6,443 bases of DNA from JAHIGH01 sp964564035 (GCA_964564035.1 CAZLZN010000035.1:1-6443); one strand, 5' to 3'; shown: positions 1 to 6,443, counted from the stretch's first letter. Numbers and translations: made by a program. The notes: generated by a model from the letters alone, not told the origin.

Positions 1-230
1 AAGATATAAGCAAAATTATTTAACCTAATGTGTTTGGTTCCCAAACCTATATGTTTATAAGTTATTCCGTTTTGGACACGGGCTTTTGATCCCGGATAAC
101 GCGACGATATAACAGTTACTTTGTGTCCGCGTTTAACTAATGCTTTCCCAACTTCATAAGTCGCCCTGGCTTGGCCGGCATTCAAGAGCGGATTTTTTAT
201 GTCATCAAAATCTAAAAATACAATATGCAT
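1..230 (-). CDS. GT4 family glycosyltransferase, N-terminal fragment (runs off the left edge)
   Basis: Translating the minus strand from the ATG at 230 gives 76 codons that remain open to the window edge. The start MHIVFLDFDDIKNPLLNAG, followed by a helix ARATYEVGKALVKRGHKV and the strand TVISSRYPG, is the first beta-alpha-beta unit of a GT-B Rossmann domain. In GT4 (RfaB/WcaI-like) enzymes this unit carries the glycine-rich acceptor-side loop and the 'RGH-V-V-T' signature. The usual GGG-type loop reads NAGQA here. Such cytoplasmic, membrane-associated enzymes transfer a sugar from a nucleotide donor to a lipid-linked or polymer acceptor. Donor-binding residues sit in the C-terminal domain, outside the window, so sugar specificity cannot be read. 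No Shine-Dalgarno is visible upstream, and a terminator lies about a dozen bases upstream of the start. The family call is secure; the acceptor is unknown. Confidence 0.85.
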   Translation of the reverse strand, partial: MHIVFLDFDDIKNPLLNAGQARATYEVGKALVKRGHKVTVISSRYPGSKARVQNGITYKHIGLGTKHIRLNNFAYI

Positions 231-242
231 AATTTTTTACAA

Positions 243-269
243 TAAAAAAGACCCGACGGGGCAGGTCTT
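243..269 (-). terminator. Rho-independent terminator after the glycoside hydrolase gene
   Basis: Read on the minus strand, AAGACCTG and CGGGTCTT form an 8-bp stem (one T-G wobble) around a six-base loop, followed at once by a T-rich tail (TTTTATT). There is no T-run on the plus-strand side, so it works for leftward transcription only. It lies about 38 bases past the TAG stop of the hydrolase gene and ends about a dozen bases before the ATG of the GT4 gene at 230. Any promoter for the GT4 gene must therefore lie upstream of the hairpin, or the gene depends on read-through. Confidence 0.85.
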
Positions 270-307
270 CATCGAACAAATTTTATAAATTTTAATAAAT
301 TAATTTT

Positions 308-1345
308 CTATAAATAATTTTTCCGTTTGCCGGAATAAAATTCGGTAATCGTATCGACAGCCGGTTTTTTATTGCCTTCGCTATCCCACAAAGCAGTTGA
401 CCCGCCGTGGCTTACCCAATAATTCATTCCAATCACTTGAGGAATTTTTGAGATTTCGTACAACGCATCGCTTATCCATTTATTTTGCTCCTCAGGGCTC
501 ATGTCTCCATGAAGATCGGGGATAGGTGCACCGAATTCTCCCAGCAAAACTTTGCCTCCGCTTTTTTCAGCGTACTCTCTAAGATCCCGAGCCAGCTTCT
601 CTACTGTCGGTACGTAGTGATCGACGACAATTACTCCGCCAAGCGCCGATGTTGTTTCCCGGTCCATCAGTGCTCTAGCCAAATCACCATTCATGGAATA
701 ATAACCCGATTCTACATTTTTATTAATTTTCTTGAATGCTGCAAGCGCTACATTGTGTTCGTTAATCAGAAATTCTCTATGCTGTGCCAGACTTGCCGGA
801 TCGCCCCATTCTATTTTGATACCGTTTTCGCATTCAGGACACGAAGTGAAAATGTCTCCGTCTTCAAAGATATCGCTATTATTCAGAATAAATTGCTCAA
901 TACCGGCAATATGCTGAGCGCGGTCGATTCGCGGATAGCCGAACCAGCCTTCCCAACCGGATAAGTTGCCTCTGAACCAGATCTTCAGATCATGTTTCCT
1001 GGCTGCCTTGACCCATCTCCTGAGTATTGGCCCGAATTCATCGTCGTATGGCGTCCCTATTGCAATAAAGTTGGCAGACATAGATGCTATTTCGGCAACA
1101 TGATTATTGATTACCTTGTCGTACTCAGGATCGTTGAGCTTCTCCCGCGAAGGATCTCTCGAGAATTTCATTGTATCAACAGACCGCACCTCCCACCTTT
1201 TCTCTTCCTGTGTAGGCTGAGGTATCGGATTTATGGTATCAATTATCTTTCCGTTATTCATAAATGAATATACGATAGAAAACGCTATTATAAAAATTAA
1301 AACTATTGCTATTAAATATCTTTTTTTCATATTTGCTTCATGCAT
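308..1345 (-). CDS. Membrane-anchored or secreted (beta/alpha)8 glycoside hydrolase-like protein (clan GH-A / GH5-like)
   Basis: This 345-residue protein has an N-terminal hydrophobic segment (about residues 10-28, preceded by KKR) that fits an uncleaved signal anchor or signal peptide, then a proline-rich linker (about 38-46) and one globular domain. The pattern suggests a TIM barrel like clan GH-A hydrolases: a strand with WFRGN (123-127), CPECEN (169-174) where the acid/base glutamate usually lies (E171 or E173), VDHY (241-244) like the beta-6 H/Y region, LLGEFG (267-272) with E270 as candidate nucleophile, and MNYW (307-310) at the beta-8 tryptophan. It would act outside the membrane on a glycan. 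The ATG at 1345 is 6 bases after the upstream stop. An in-frame ATG at 1330 gives MKKRYLIAIV, an equally good or better signal-sequence start (340 residues). Neither has a clear ribosome site. It is last in the operon, before the terminator. Substrate is unknown, and the exact GH family is not fixed by eye. Confidence 0.75.
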   Translation of the reverse strand: MHEANMKKRYLIAIVLIFIIAFSIVYSFMNNGKIIDTINPIPQPTQEEKRWEVRSVDTMKFSRDPSREKLNDPEYDKVINNHVAEIASMSANFIAIGTPYDDEFGPILRRWVKAARKHDLKIWFRGNLSGWEGWFGYPRIDRAQHIAGIEQFILNNSDIFEDGDIFTSCPECENGIKIEWGDPASLAQHREFLINEHNVALAAFKKINKNVESGYYSMNGDLARALMDRETTSALGGVIVVDHYVPTVEKLARDLREYAEKSGGKVLLGEFGAPIPDLHGDMSPEEQNKWISDALYEISKIPQVIGMNYWVSHGGSTALWDSEGNKKPAVDTITEFYSGKRKNYL

Positions 1346-1351
1346 TATACA

Positions 1352-2950
1352 TTATTTTTTGTTTGCATAGTCAACCGGTTCGGTAATTAAATTACTGATA
1401 AACTGCGGTTTTAGTTGATAAATATCGGCAAACGGGTATTTGTGCATAAGCTCATAACGGCTTAACTGGTTGTTCTTCTCCAAAGTTCTAAAAGTCAGAT
1501 CGTTCCTGTCGTTGGTACGCATAATTATCCACCGCGCCCATTTGGACGGATTGTCTGAGGCAAAGTCCCAATAATCACCTGATCCTTCATGAATAAATCT
1601 CTTCATCGGCATGCCGGATGAGAAAATAATAGCGTCATGCGAGGCGACTGAAATCATAACAAATCCTTTTTCGGGCAATGCGTAGCGATTTAGCCACCCG
1701 CTAACTTCTGTAACGTTTTTTCCGCTGCTCCCGATCAGCGCGTCATCAAGAGATACGGAGTCTTTGTTCATATAAGAGAAAAATGTGACAAACAAAAATA
1801 AACCAAGCAATAAATATTTTAATTGAGATACGCGATGCGCCAAGTATCCCAAAAATATCGCGTAAGCGGGAATCATCATCATGCCGTATCTGACGTTGAA
1901 CCATGAACCGTTCAAATTCTCTACATAAAGAGAGCTGTGACCCAGATACAATGCCAGTACATTGAATATATACGGCACAAACAGAAGTGTAACCGCAAAC
2001 CTGGTCGGACCCTTCAGGTTTTTATCAAAGAACAGCAATAGAGCGCCGATTAGCGCAAAGAATAAGAAAATGGGATTAGTATTATAAATAAGTGCATATG
2101 TGTAAGTCTGCAATGATATTACAATATCGTGTTTTGTAGGAAGCGCGCCTGCCGCGGCCATTTGCTCCTGCTGTTGATTCGCGGAATATGGCCCGAAAGC
2201 AAAGTAAAGCGGGTCTTTAAAAATAAGTGTATTCCAGAAAAACCATAGAAAAATTCCAAAGCTTGCCATCAGTCCGAACATGATGACAATACCTTCGGTT
2301 TTTTTGTAACCGTATTTTCTGATATTGTGAAATAATACAAAAGCTGTTGCAAAAATAAACAGAAACCAACCCTCATAACGTATAAGAGTCGACAAAAAGA
2401 TCCAGAAAGCAGATCTGATCAATCTGAATAAGTTTTCATCCCTATGCCATACAACCATTTCATATATAGCGGCTGTTAAAAAAGCCATGAGCAAAAGCTC
2501 TGTCATCGCAGTCGTCTGCATATACAAGGAGTTTAAATTTAGCGCAAAGACCAAAACCCCGAGTATTCGGCCAAAAATTCCCACTTTGAGCTCCTTGAGG
2601 AACAAATATATTAATACGCCGGTCGCGATATATGCAAACATTGAAGGAAGCGCGCCGCTGAGTCCGGAATGCCACATAAAATCGATCCATATAGTCGGAA
2701 GCATGACAACGTGCGGCAGAGGAAGCCAAACACTGCCGAGCTGGGCGACTCCGGGTTTGAGGTTTTCGACTACGCGCCTGGCGATATCCAAATGAGACCG
2801 GGCGTCATTATAGAGTAAGTTTTGACCGTCAGCCGAGAAATACAAGTAGGACACAACTGACAAAAATGCCAGCAGGACCATTGTAATCTGGAGAGAATAA
2901 TCTCTAAAATAATTTTTGATATTTGTAATTGTATTTATGCTGATGTTCAT
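1352..2950 (-). CDS. Polytopic GT-C fold glycosyltransferase (ArnT/PMT/GT39-like)
   Basis: A 532-residue integral membrane protein with about ten or eleven hydrophobic segments between residues 20 and 394, then a soluble C-terminal domain (about 400-532) probably outside the membrane. After the first segment comes YNDARSHLDIARRV (47-60) and QLGSVWLPLPH (70-80). This is the first extracytoplasmic loop of GT-C enzymes, where D49 is the likely catalytic acidic residue. Other marks are TELLLM (150-155), RYEGW (191-195) and NVRYG (352-356). Relatives use polyprenyl-phosphate-linked sugars and transfer them on the outer face to lipid, glycan or protein. I chose the ATG at 2950 because it overlaps the upstream TGA as ATGA. 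A longer in-frame version from 3049 would add 33 non-hydrophobic residues and overlap the previous gene by about 100 bases. It is probably translationally coupled to the upstream GT-C gene. Donor and acceptor are not readable. Confidence 0.85.
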   Translation of the reverse strand: MNISINTITNIKNYFRDYSLQITMVLLAFLSVVSYLYFSADGQNLLYNDARSHLDIARRVVENLKPGVAQLGSVWLPLPHVVMLPTIWIDFMWHSGLSGALPSMFAYIATGVLIYLFLKELKVGIFGRILGVLVFALNLNSLYMQTTAMTELLLMAFLTAAIYEMVVWHRDENLFRLIRSAFWIFLSTLIRYEGWFLFIFATAFVLFHNIRKYGYKKTEGIVIMFGLMASFGIFLWFFWNTLIFKDPLYFAFGPYSANQQQEQMAAAGALPTKHDIVISLQTYTYALIYNTNPIFLFFALIGALLLFFDKNLKGPTRFAVTLLFVPYIFNVLALYLGHSSLYVENLNGSWFNVRYGMMMIPAYAIFLGYLAHRVSQLKYLLLGLFLFVTFFSYMNKDSVSLDDALIGSSGKNVTEVSGWLNRYALPEKGFVMISVASHDAIIFSSGMPMKRFIHEGSGDYWDFASDNPSKWARWIIMRTNDRNDLTFRTLEKNNQLSRYELMHKYPFADIYQLKPQFISNLITEPVDYANKK

Positions 2951-4506
2951 TTTTTTAATAGTTCCGGACTTCGCATCCTGAAATTTAATATCAGGAGTAT
3001 GCCAAAAACCGAAATCAAACCTGCAGTTATATAAATATAGTAATCCCACGCTGATATATAGTTTCGCGCGAAAATATTGTAGACCAGAGATTTGCTGCCC
3101 TGCTGAGTAAGGAAATCGATATTTCTGTCTATGGAATAACTGAATTCGTAACCTGCTTCTCTGGAAATAACTTCCGCCTCAACGGATGGGGGATTAAGAC
3201 TTGAAGTGAGCGCGCCGAGCGTGTTTACCGCAATCGAATACGAAACCGCAGTAAAAAAGAGAAGGGTAAATAAATTCTTCTTATTAAATATGGTTAAAAG
3301 ATAAGCAATAAAAATCGACAAAACGGCATATGAAGGGATCAAATACCTGGATCCGAATGACCATCCGCCCCAAGGATCGCCCCACATTGAATACATAAAA
3401 ATATTCAATAGCACTATAAAACTCAGTAAAACGGCAAACTTTCTTTTTTTGAGCAGAGCTATAATCATACCGATAAAGCCCAATACCATAACAGGGGTGT
3501 AAACTAAAATACCCCTGTCATAACTGAATAAATGCACGTGAATTCCCTGTGTTGAAAGACGCGGGTAGAAAACTTTGAGCAGTTCGAGCTGGCCGCTTAT
3601 TGCACGAGGGGGCTTATTATTGCTTACATTTTGGATCCGCCTGACCGTTCCATCTTCCGCCACCTGAGTAACTCTGGTTTGGCCTCCCGATAGAACCAGT
3701 GGATTTCCATAAGAAAAATAATTGAACCACATAAAAAAAGCCAGAGGAATAATTGCACCAATAAAACTTAGAATATATAAATATTTAAATTTTAATCTAT
3801 AAAAATGTTCGGATTTTTTTACTTCCAAAAACTTAGCCGCTGAAAAAACCGCTGCGGGTAACATCATAAAAAAATTGGGGTAATCAACTATAACGGCTAC
3901 AGCATAGCAGAACCAGACTATTGATAAAGCCCAAAAAGTTTTGTAATAAAGAAGTGCATAGATGCTAAATAATATCAGAAAAGTCGAGATATGATGCTGG
4001 AAAAAATCTACACCATAAGCAAAAGCGGGCGTAGCAAAAGCAAAAGTAAGGCCTCCGATCGATGCTGCTATGATATTTATGTTGAGCTTAATGGATATTG
4101 CCCTTATCAGGAAAATATTTAGTAAAGTAAAAAAAGTTATAACCGCGAAGGTCCCGACCTGCGCAAAGCCTAATTCGCGGCCTATTACATAACCGGGGAT
4201 GGCTATAAGCGACACTCCGGGCGCAAATAGCGACACAAATTGCCCCTGGGCGTTTATGGCCAAATCGGGAGACGCGAACTGAGCGAGCGGAACCGAGAGA
4301 TAAATAGAATTATTTTCGACAATTGAGTAGGTTAGCGCGAAACGCGCAGTTTGCTCAAAAGGGCCGATATTTCGCCATTTTATTGTATTCAGCTCGGTAT
4401 CGGCAGGATTACCGGGAATTCCCCTGATACTGAGTGCGAAAACGGCAACACAAAAAAGGAATAATAGAAAAGTAAAATTAAATTTGTTAAGTAATGCTGT
4501 AAACAT
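2947..4506 (-). CDS. Polytopic GT-C type membrane glycosyltransferase (GT39-like), specificity unknown
   Basis: A 519-residue membrane protein with roughly 11 to 13 hydrophobic segments: an N-terminal one (8-26), a cluster at about 96-265, another at 335-431, and a last one near 489-509. It carries landmarks of a GT-C group common in poorly characterised bacteria: FAPGVSL (94-100) at the start of a membrane segment, FSYDRGILVYTPV (327-339), and GDPWGGWSFGSRYLIPSY (376-393). A hydrophilic loop at about 266-330 and another at 432-488 probably face outside. A role as a lipid-phosphate-sugar dependent transferase follows from family resemblance; the catalytic acidic residue is not obvious, though D36 in the first loop is a candidate. 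It starts 4 bases after the synthase stop and overlaps the next gene by 4 bases (ATGA). It differs from the neighbouring GT-C gene in motifs, so it does not look like a recent duplicate. It could instead be a glycan flippase-like or acceptor-handling protein. Confidence 0.75.
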   Translation of the reverse strand: MFTALLNKFNFTFLLFLFCVAVFALSIRGIPGNPADTELNTIKWRNIGPFEQTARFALTYSIVENNSIYLSVPLAQFASPDLAINAQGQFVSLFAPGVSLIAIPGYVIGRELGFAQVGTFAVITFFTLLNIFLIRAISIKLNINIIAASIGGLTFAFATPAFAYGVDFFQHHISTFLILFSIYALLYYKTFWALSIVWFCYAVAVIVDYPNFFMMLPAAVFSAAKFLEVKKSEHFYRLKFKYLYILSFIGAIIPLAFFMWFNYFSYGNPLVLSGGQTRVTQVAEDGTVRRIQNVSNNKPPRAISGQLELLKVFYPRLSTQGIHVHLFSYDRGILVYTPVMVLGFIGMIIALLKKRKFAVLLSFIVLLNIFMYSMWGDPWGGWSFGSRYLIPSYAVLSIFIAYLLTIFNKKNLFTLLFFTAVSYSIAVNTLGALTSSLNPPSVEAEVISREAGYEFSYSIDRNIDFLTQQGSKSLVYNIFARNYISAWDYYIYITAGLISVFGILLILNFRMRSPELLKK

Positions 4507-4510
4507 ATTA

Positions 4511-6103
4511 TTAAATCTCCGGTGATATTTTCGGCATACTCAAAATGCTGTTTTTTCTGCTAAACACAGTAACTTCCTTTCCTTTGGAAACAGCAACGAC
4601 ATGATGTTTTCTATTCAAATGCAGTCCGTGGACTGTTTTTTCCCAATAATGAGGTTTGAAAAAAAGCTGGTAAAGAGCAATCGACGCGGATATACTCATC
4701 ATGGCCCAATATACGGGGATTAAAAATATATACTTTACAAGATCCCACTGGCGGAGCTTGTTGCAGGCTATCATATAATAGTATATGAAGAGGAAATTTC
4801 CGAATATCCAGGATATTACCGCGAAATATGAGACCGGCGGATAAAACACAGATTCTATAAGTTGCGATGACTGTTCATAAAAAGCGAAATAGGTAAATGT
4901 AATAACCCACATAAAAGGATTTATAAATAGAAATAGTATTTTGCCGCCGATTGTGAGATGAAATATAAAAGCGTGCTTAATCCCATGAGCCTTTATAAAC
5001 TGAGCCATATTTCTGGTGTGTACAAGGTATGTTTGGATGTACCCTTTTATCCATCGGGATCTTTGCCGGAACCAGTTACCGATCCTGCTGTTTGCCTCTT
5101 CGAGAGTAGTTGAGTCGATTATCGCTGTGCGATAGCCCTGCTTGAATAAGCGTATACCGAGATCTGCGTCTTCTGTTACGTTAAAGGGATCCCATCCGCG
5201 GAGCGCTTTTAGATCATCTGTTCTGAAGTGATTGCTGGTTCCGCCAAGAGGGATAGCGCTGTTTAAGGACTGAAGACCGGTCAGAGTCAGATCAAACCAG
5301 AGTGAATATTCGGCCGTAAATAATCTGGTTAATAAGTTTTGACCGGGATTGTAGTAATTCAGCTTTGCCTGTAGGCATCTTATATCGGACGGCAGAGTTC
5401 TAAAGCCCAGATAGGCTTTCTTCAATTGTTTTGGATCCGGTATGTCTTCGGCATCGTAAATTACCAGATATTCTCCTCTTGCATAGGATAAGCCGTAGTT
5501 ACAAGCTTTTGGCTTGGTTTTGGGCATTGAATCGGGAACAATAACAGTCCTGCAATAAGACGGAAGTTTCATTTTGGAGACCATTTTTATAGACTCTTTA
5601 TCGTCTTCTTCAAGAAGGAGTAATACATCGAGCTTGTCCGGGGGCCAATCCAGCCGGGATATAGATTTTAAGAATTGAGGTATGATCCTTGCCTCTTTGT
5701 AAAGAGGGCATAATATAGTATATACTGGAAGGCTTTTACCGCTCAGTCTGCTTAGCTGTCTATCGTCAAAATTTATCTCTACAGGCTTTTTCAAACTTTT
5801 AAGAATCAGATACAAGTTGAACATTGTATCTATAAAATAAAATGCGCTAATAATTGTCACAATAACACGAATTTCCTGCAGGGGATCAAACATATAGGCC
5901 AAACCGAGAAGTACTATTAATAAAGAAAGTATTATAAACTGCGATCCGTTTATCGTGTAATATGCCGATTCCCAAACGGGAAGTGTCGTGTGGGTTATAA
6001 ATTTTTTATTTTTGTACGACAGGCCCGCGCCTCTCATCGTCCTCGTATTATCGGGCGGGATTATTTTGATTTTAGAATTTTGGCTTGATTTTTTTCCAAA
6101 CAT
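4511..6103 (-). CDS. Cellulose-synthase-like processive family 2 glycosyltransferase
   Basis: A 530-residue inner-membrane synthase. Two membrane segments (about 55-71 and 80-101) precede a cytoplasmic GT-A domain that holds the processive GT2 signatures: an acidic EEDD (165-168), KPKACNYGL (197-205), YDAED (216-220) as the metal and nucleotide-sugar binding motif, PLGGTSNHFR (285-294), TEDADLG (310-316) with the catalytic-base aspartate D312, and RQRSRW (346-351), the QxxRW-type motif of chain-elongating enzymes. Three or four membrane segments follow (about 377-409, 422-447 and 458-481), then PHYWEKTVHG (484-493) and a short tail. By family it polymerises a beta-linked glycan from a nucleotide-sugar and may thread it across the membrane. 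The tail is too short for a PilZ domain, so cyclic-di-GMP control as in BcsA is not expected. The ATG at 6103 is preferred; an upstream in-frame TTG at 6112 adds three residues. It is the first gene of the operon. Whether the product is cellulose, another glucan or an aminosugar polymer cannot be told. Confidence 0.92.
   Translation of the reverse strand: MFGKKSSQNSKIKIIPPDNTRTMRGAGLSYKNKKFITHTTLPVWESAYYTINGSQFIILSLLIVLLGLAYMFDPLQEIRVIVTIISAFYFIDTMFNLYLILKSLKKPVEINFDDRQLSRLSGKSLPVYTILCPLYKEARIIPQFLKSISRLDWPPDKLDVLLLLEEDDKESIKMVSKMKLPSYCRTVIVPDSMPKTKPKACNYGLSYARGEYLVIYDAEDIPDPKQLKKAYLGFRTLPSDIRCLQAKLNYYNPGQNLLTRLFTAEYSLWFDLTLTGLQSLNSAIPLGGTSNHFRTDDLKALRGWDPFNVTEDADLGIRLFKQGYRTAIIDSTTLEEANSRIGNWFRQRSRWIKGYIQTYLVHTRNMAQFIKAHGIKHAFIFHLTIGGKILFLFINPFMWVITFTYFAFYEQSSQLIESVFYPPVSYFAVISWIFGNFLFIYYYMIACNKLRQWDLVKYIFLIPVYWAMMSISASIALYQLFFKPHYWEKTVHGLHLNRKHHVVAVSKGKEVTVFSRKNSILSMPKISPEI
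4517..4520 (-). promoter_or_regulatory. Ribosome binding site of the first GT-C gene
   Basis: GGAG on the minus strand lies 10 bases before the ATG at 4506, within the last codons of the GT2 gene. It is the clearest Shine-Dalgarno-like element in the operon. The other starts show none, so translation there may rely on coupling or on AT-rich unstructured leaders. Confidence 0.5.
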
Positions 6104-6142
6104 ACAGTACAAGCAGATTACCGGGGCAGTAACAGATAATAC

Positions 6143-6172
6143 TATATATCATATCTATAGGGTTAAAGTCAA
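6143..6172 (-). promoter_or_regulatory. Sigma70-type promoter for the glycan operon
   Basis: On the minus strand TTGACT (6172-6167) is followed after 18 bases by TATATA (6148-6143). This predicts a start near 6136 and a leader of about 33 bases to the ATG at 6103. The hexamers match the consensus at 5 of 6 and 4 or 5 of 6 positions. The surrounding DNA is AT-rich, so a chance match is possible, but position and orientation are right for the GT2 gene. Confidence 0.55.
6146..6163 (+). repeat. Copy 1 of a short repeated element, in the leftward promoter
   Basis: ATATCATATCTATAGGGT covers the -10 and spacer of the leftward promoter. It matches the element at 6371-6389 with one substitution and one inserted base. 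The AGGGTTAA at its right end (6159-6166) recurs at 6188-6195, 29 bases away. It may be an operator, but short AT-rich repeats arise by chance. Confidence 0.4.
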
Positions 6173-6352
6173 ACATAAAATACCTGCAGGGTTAATATTG
6201 AACTGATCAAAAAAATATTTATATAGATTTAATTTTTTGATTATTCTGGGATACTATCTTGTAATCTTGCTATTCACAAACTTACTGTTATGGGCTTTAA
6301 TGTAAATTTTTAGCAAATTTTAACTATAACAAAAACAGTCAAAATTTAATGG

Positions 6353-6382
6353 TTGACAAAAGTGTGCTCGATATCATATACT
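6353..6382 (+). promoter_or_regulatory. Strong sigma70-type promoter facing out of the right edge
   Basis: A perfect TTGACA at 6353-6358 is followed after 18 bases by TATACT at 6377-6382, with A/T-rich DNA just upstream (6341-6350) that could be an UP element. A transcript would begin near 6389 and run into an ATG at 6426. It is the best-matching promoter in the window and points away from the glycan operon. Confidence 0.65.
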
Positions 6383-6389
6383 CTAGGGT
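6371..6389 (+). repeat. Copy 2 of the repeated element, in the rightward promoter
   Basis: ATATCATATACTCTAGGGT spans the -10 hexamer and predicted start of the rightward promoter and has the same orientation as the copy at 6146-6163. A shared protein site at both promoters would allow the two divergent units to be controlled together; this is inference. Confidence 0.4.
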
Positions 6390-6425
6390 ATTGTTTTCTA
6401 ATTAAACCTGCCCCTGTTTACAAAA

Positions 6426-6443
6426 ATGGACAACAAACTCAGG
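6426..6443 (+). CDS. Possible start of a divergent gene (only six codons in the window)
   Basis: The ATG at 6426 opens MDNKLR and continues past the right edge. It lies about 37 bases after the predicted start of the strong rightward promoter, and an in-frame TAA at 6399-6401 closes the frame upstream. No Shine-Dalgarno is visible. The product cannot be guessed from six residues. The call rests on promoter position only. Confidence 0.35.

Larger units (their letters stand above)
6113..6425. other. Divergent intergenic promoter region
   Basis: This stretch of about 313 bases is very AT-rich and has no convincing gene on either strand. It holds outward-facing sigma70-like promoters at both ends (a leftward one near 6143-6172 and a rightward one near 6353-6382), a repeated 18/19-base element at the two promoters, and an AT-only imperfect dyad at 6207-6240 (TCAAAAAA with TTTTTTGA, 18-base loop). 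The middle (about 6241-6340) contains several AAATTTT runs that could act as bent or UP-type DNA. No tRNA or structured RNA was recognised by eye. Confidence 0.6.

Noticed and set aside
485..964. Plus-strand open frame of about 159 codons opposite the hydrolase gene
   Set aside because: It lies entirely antisense to a well-supported gene, and its translation has no recognisable domain and looks like a shadow.
992..1267. Plus-strand open frame opposite the hydrolase N-terminus
   Set aside because: Antisense shadow rich in Cys, Arg and Pro, with no start signal or family likeness.
2460..2795. Open frames on both strands inside the 532-residue GT-C gene
   Set aside because: Alternate frames of a clear membrane-protein gene, with no motif or ribosome site of their own.
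2951..3049. 33-residue N-terminal extension of the 532-residue GT-C protein, starting at 3049
   Set aside because: It would overlap the upstream gene by about 100 bases, and its residues lack the character of a GT-C N-terminus. The ATG at 2950 forms a standard ATGA overlap.
5988..6206. Plus-strand open frame of 72 codons across the GT2 start and operon promoter
   Set aside because: It is antisense to the GT2 N-terminus and runs through the leftward promoter. There is no plus-strand ribosome site and its composition is unconvincing.
6207..6240. AT-rich dyad as a bidirectional terminator
   Set aside because: The stem is almost wholly A-T with an 18-base loop and no GC core, so it would be weak. 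It lies between two outward promoters where no transcript needs to end.
6404..6419. AAAC...GTTT hairpin just before the divergent ATG
   Set aside because: Only a four-base stem with an eight-base loop and no T-run, so it does not support a terminator or riboswitch.

Overview
The window is a compact cell-surface glycan locus from a bacterium. Nearly all of it lies on the minus strand and reads from right to left. GC is moderate to low by eye, spacing is very tight, and Shine-Dalgarno signals are mostly weak or absent. The standard genetic code fits: TAA, TAG and TGA all serve as stops. Sigma70-type promoter hexamers and a classic intrinsic terminator argue for a bacterium over an archaeon. The protein types, gene packing and hairpin style resemble Patescibacteria (Candidate Phyla Radiation) genomes, but this is an impression and not a firm assignment. 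TGA ends one gene and does not appear inside the others, which argues against the lineages that recode UGA.

In transcription order the layout is as follows. A 313-base promoter region (about 6113-6425) separates the operon from a plus-strand gene that barely enters the window at the right edge. Four tightly packed minus-strand genes follow: a cellulose-synthase-like processive GT2 glycosyltransferase (4511-6103), two different polytopic GT-C type membrane glycosyltransferases (2947-4506 and 1352-2950), and a membrane-anchored or secreted (beta/alpha)8 glycoside hydrolase-like protein (308-1345). The junctions are 4 bases apart, an overlapping ATGA, and 6 bases apart. A strong minus-strand intrinsic terminator (243-269) closes this unit. 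The start of a GT4 family GT-B glycosyltransferase (1-230, running off the left edge) lies only about a dozen bases beyond it.

Taken together the genes suggest a pathway. A membrane synthase polymerises sugar from a cytoplasmic nucleotide-sugar and may extrude the chain. Two lipid-phosphate-sugar dependent GT-C enzymes would decorate the glycan or a surface protein on the outer face. An extracytoplasmic hydrolase would trim or release the product, and a GT4 enzyme would add a further sugar. The individual families are recognisable. The combined system, its product and the role of the hydrolase are inferences. I saw no tRNA, rRNA, CRISPR array, insertion sequence or attachment site.
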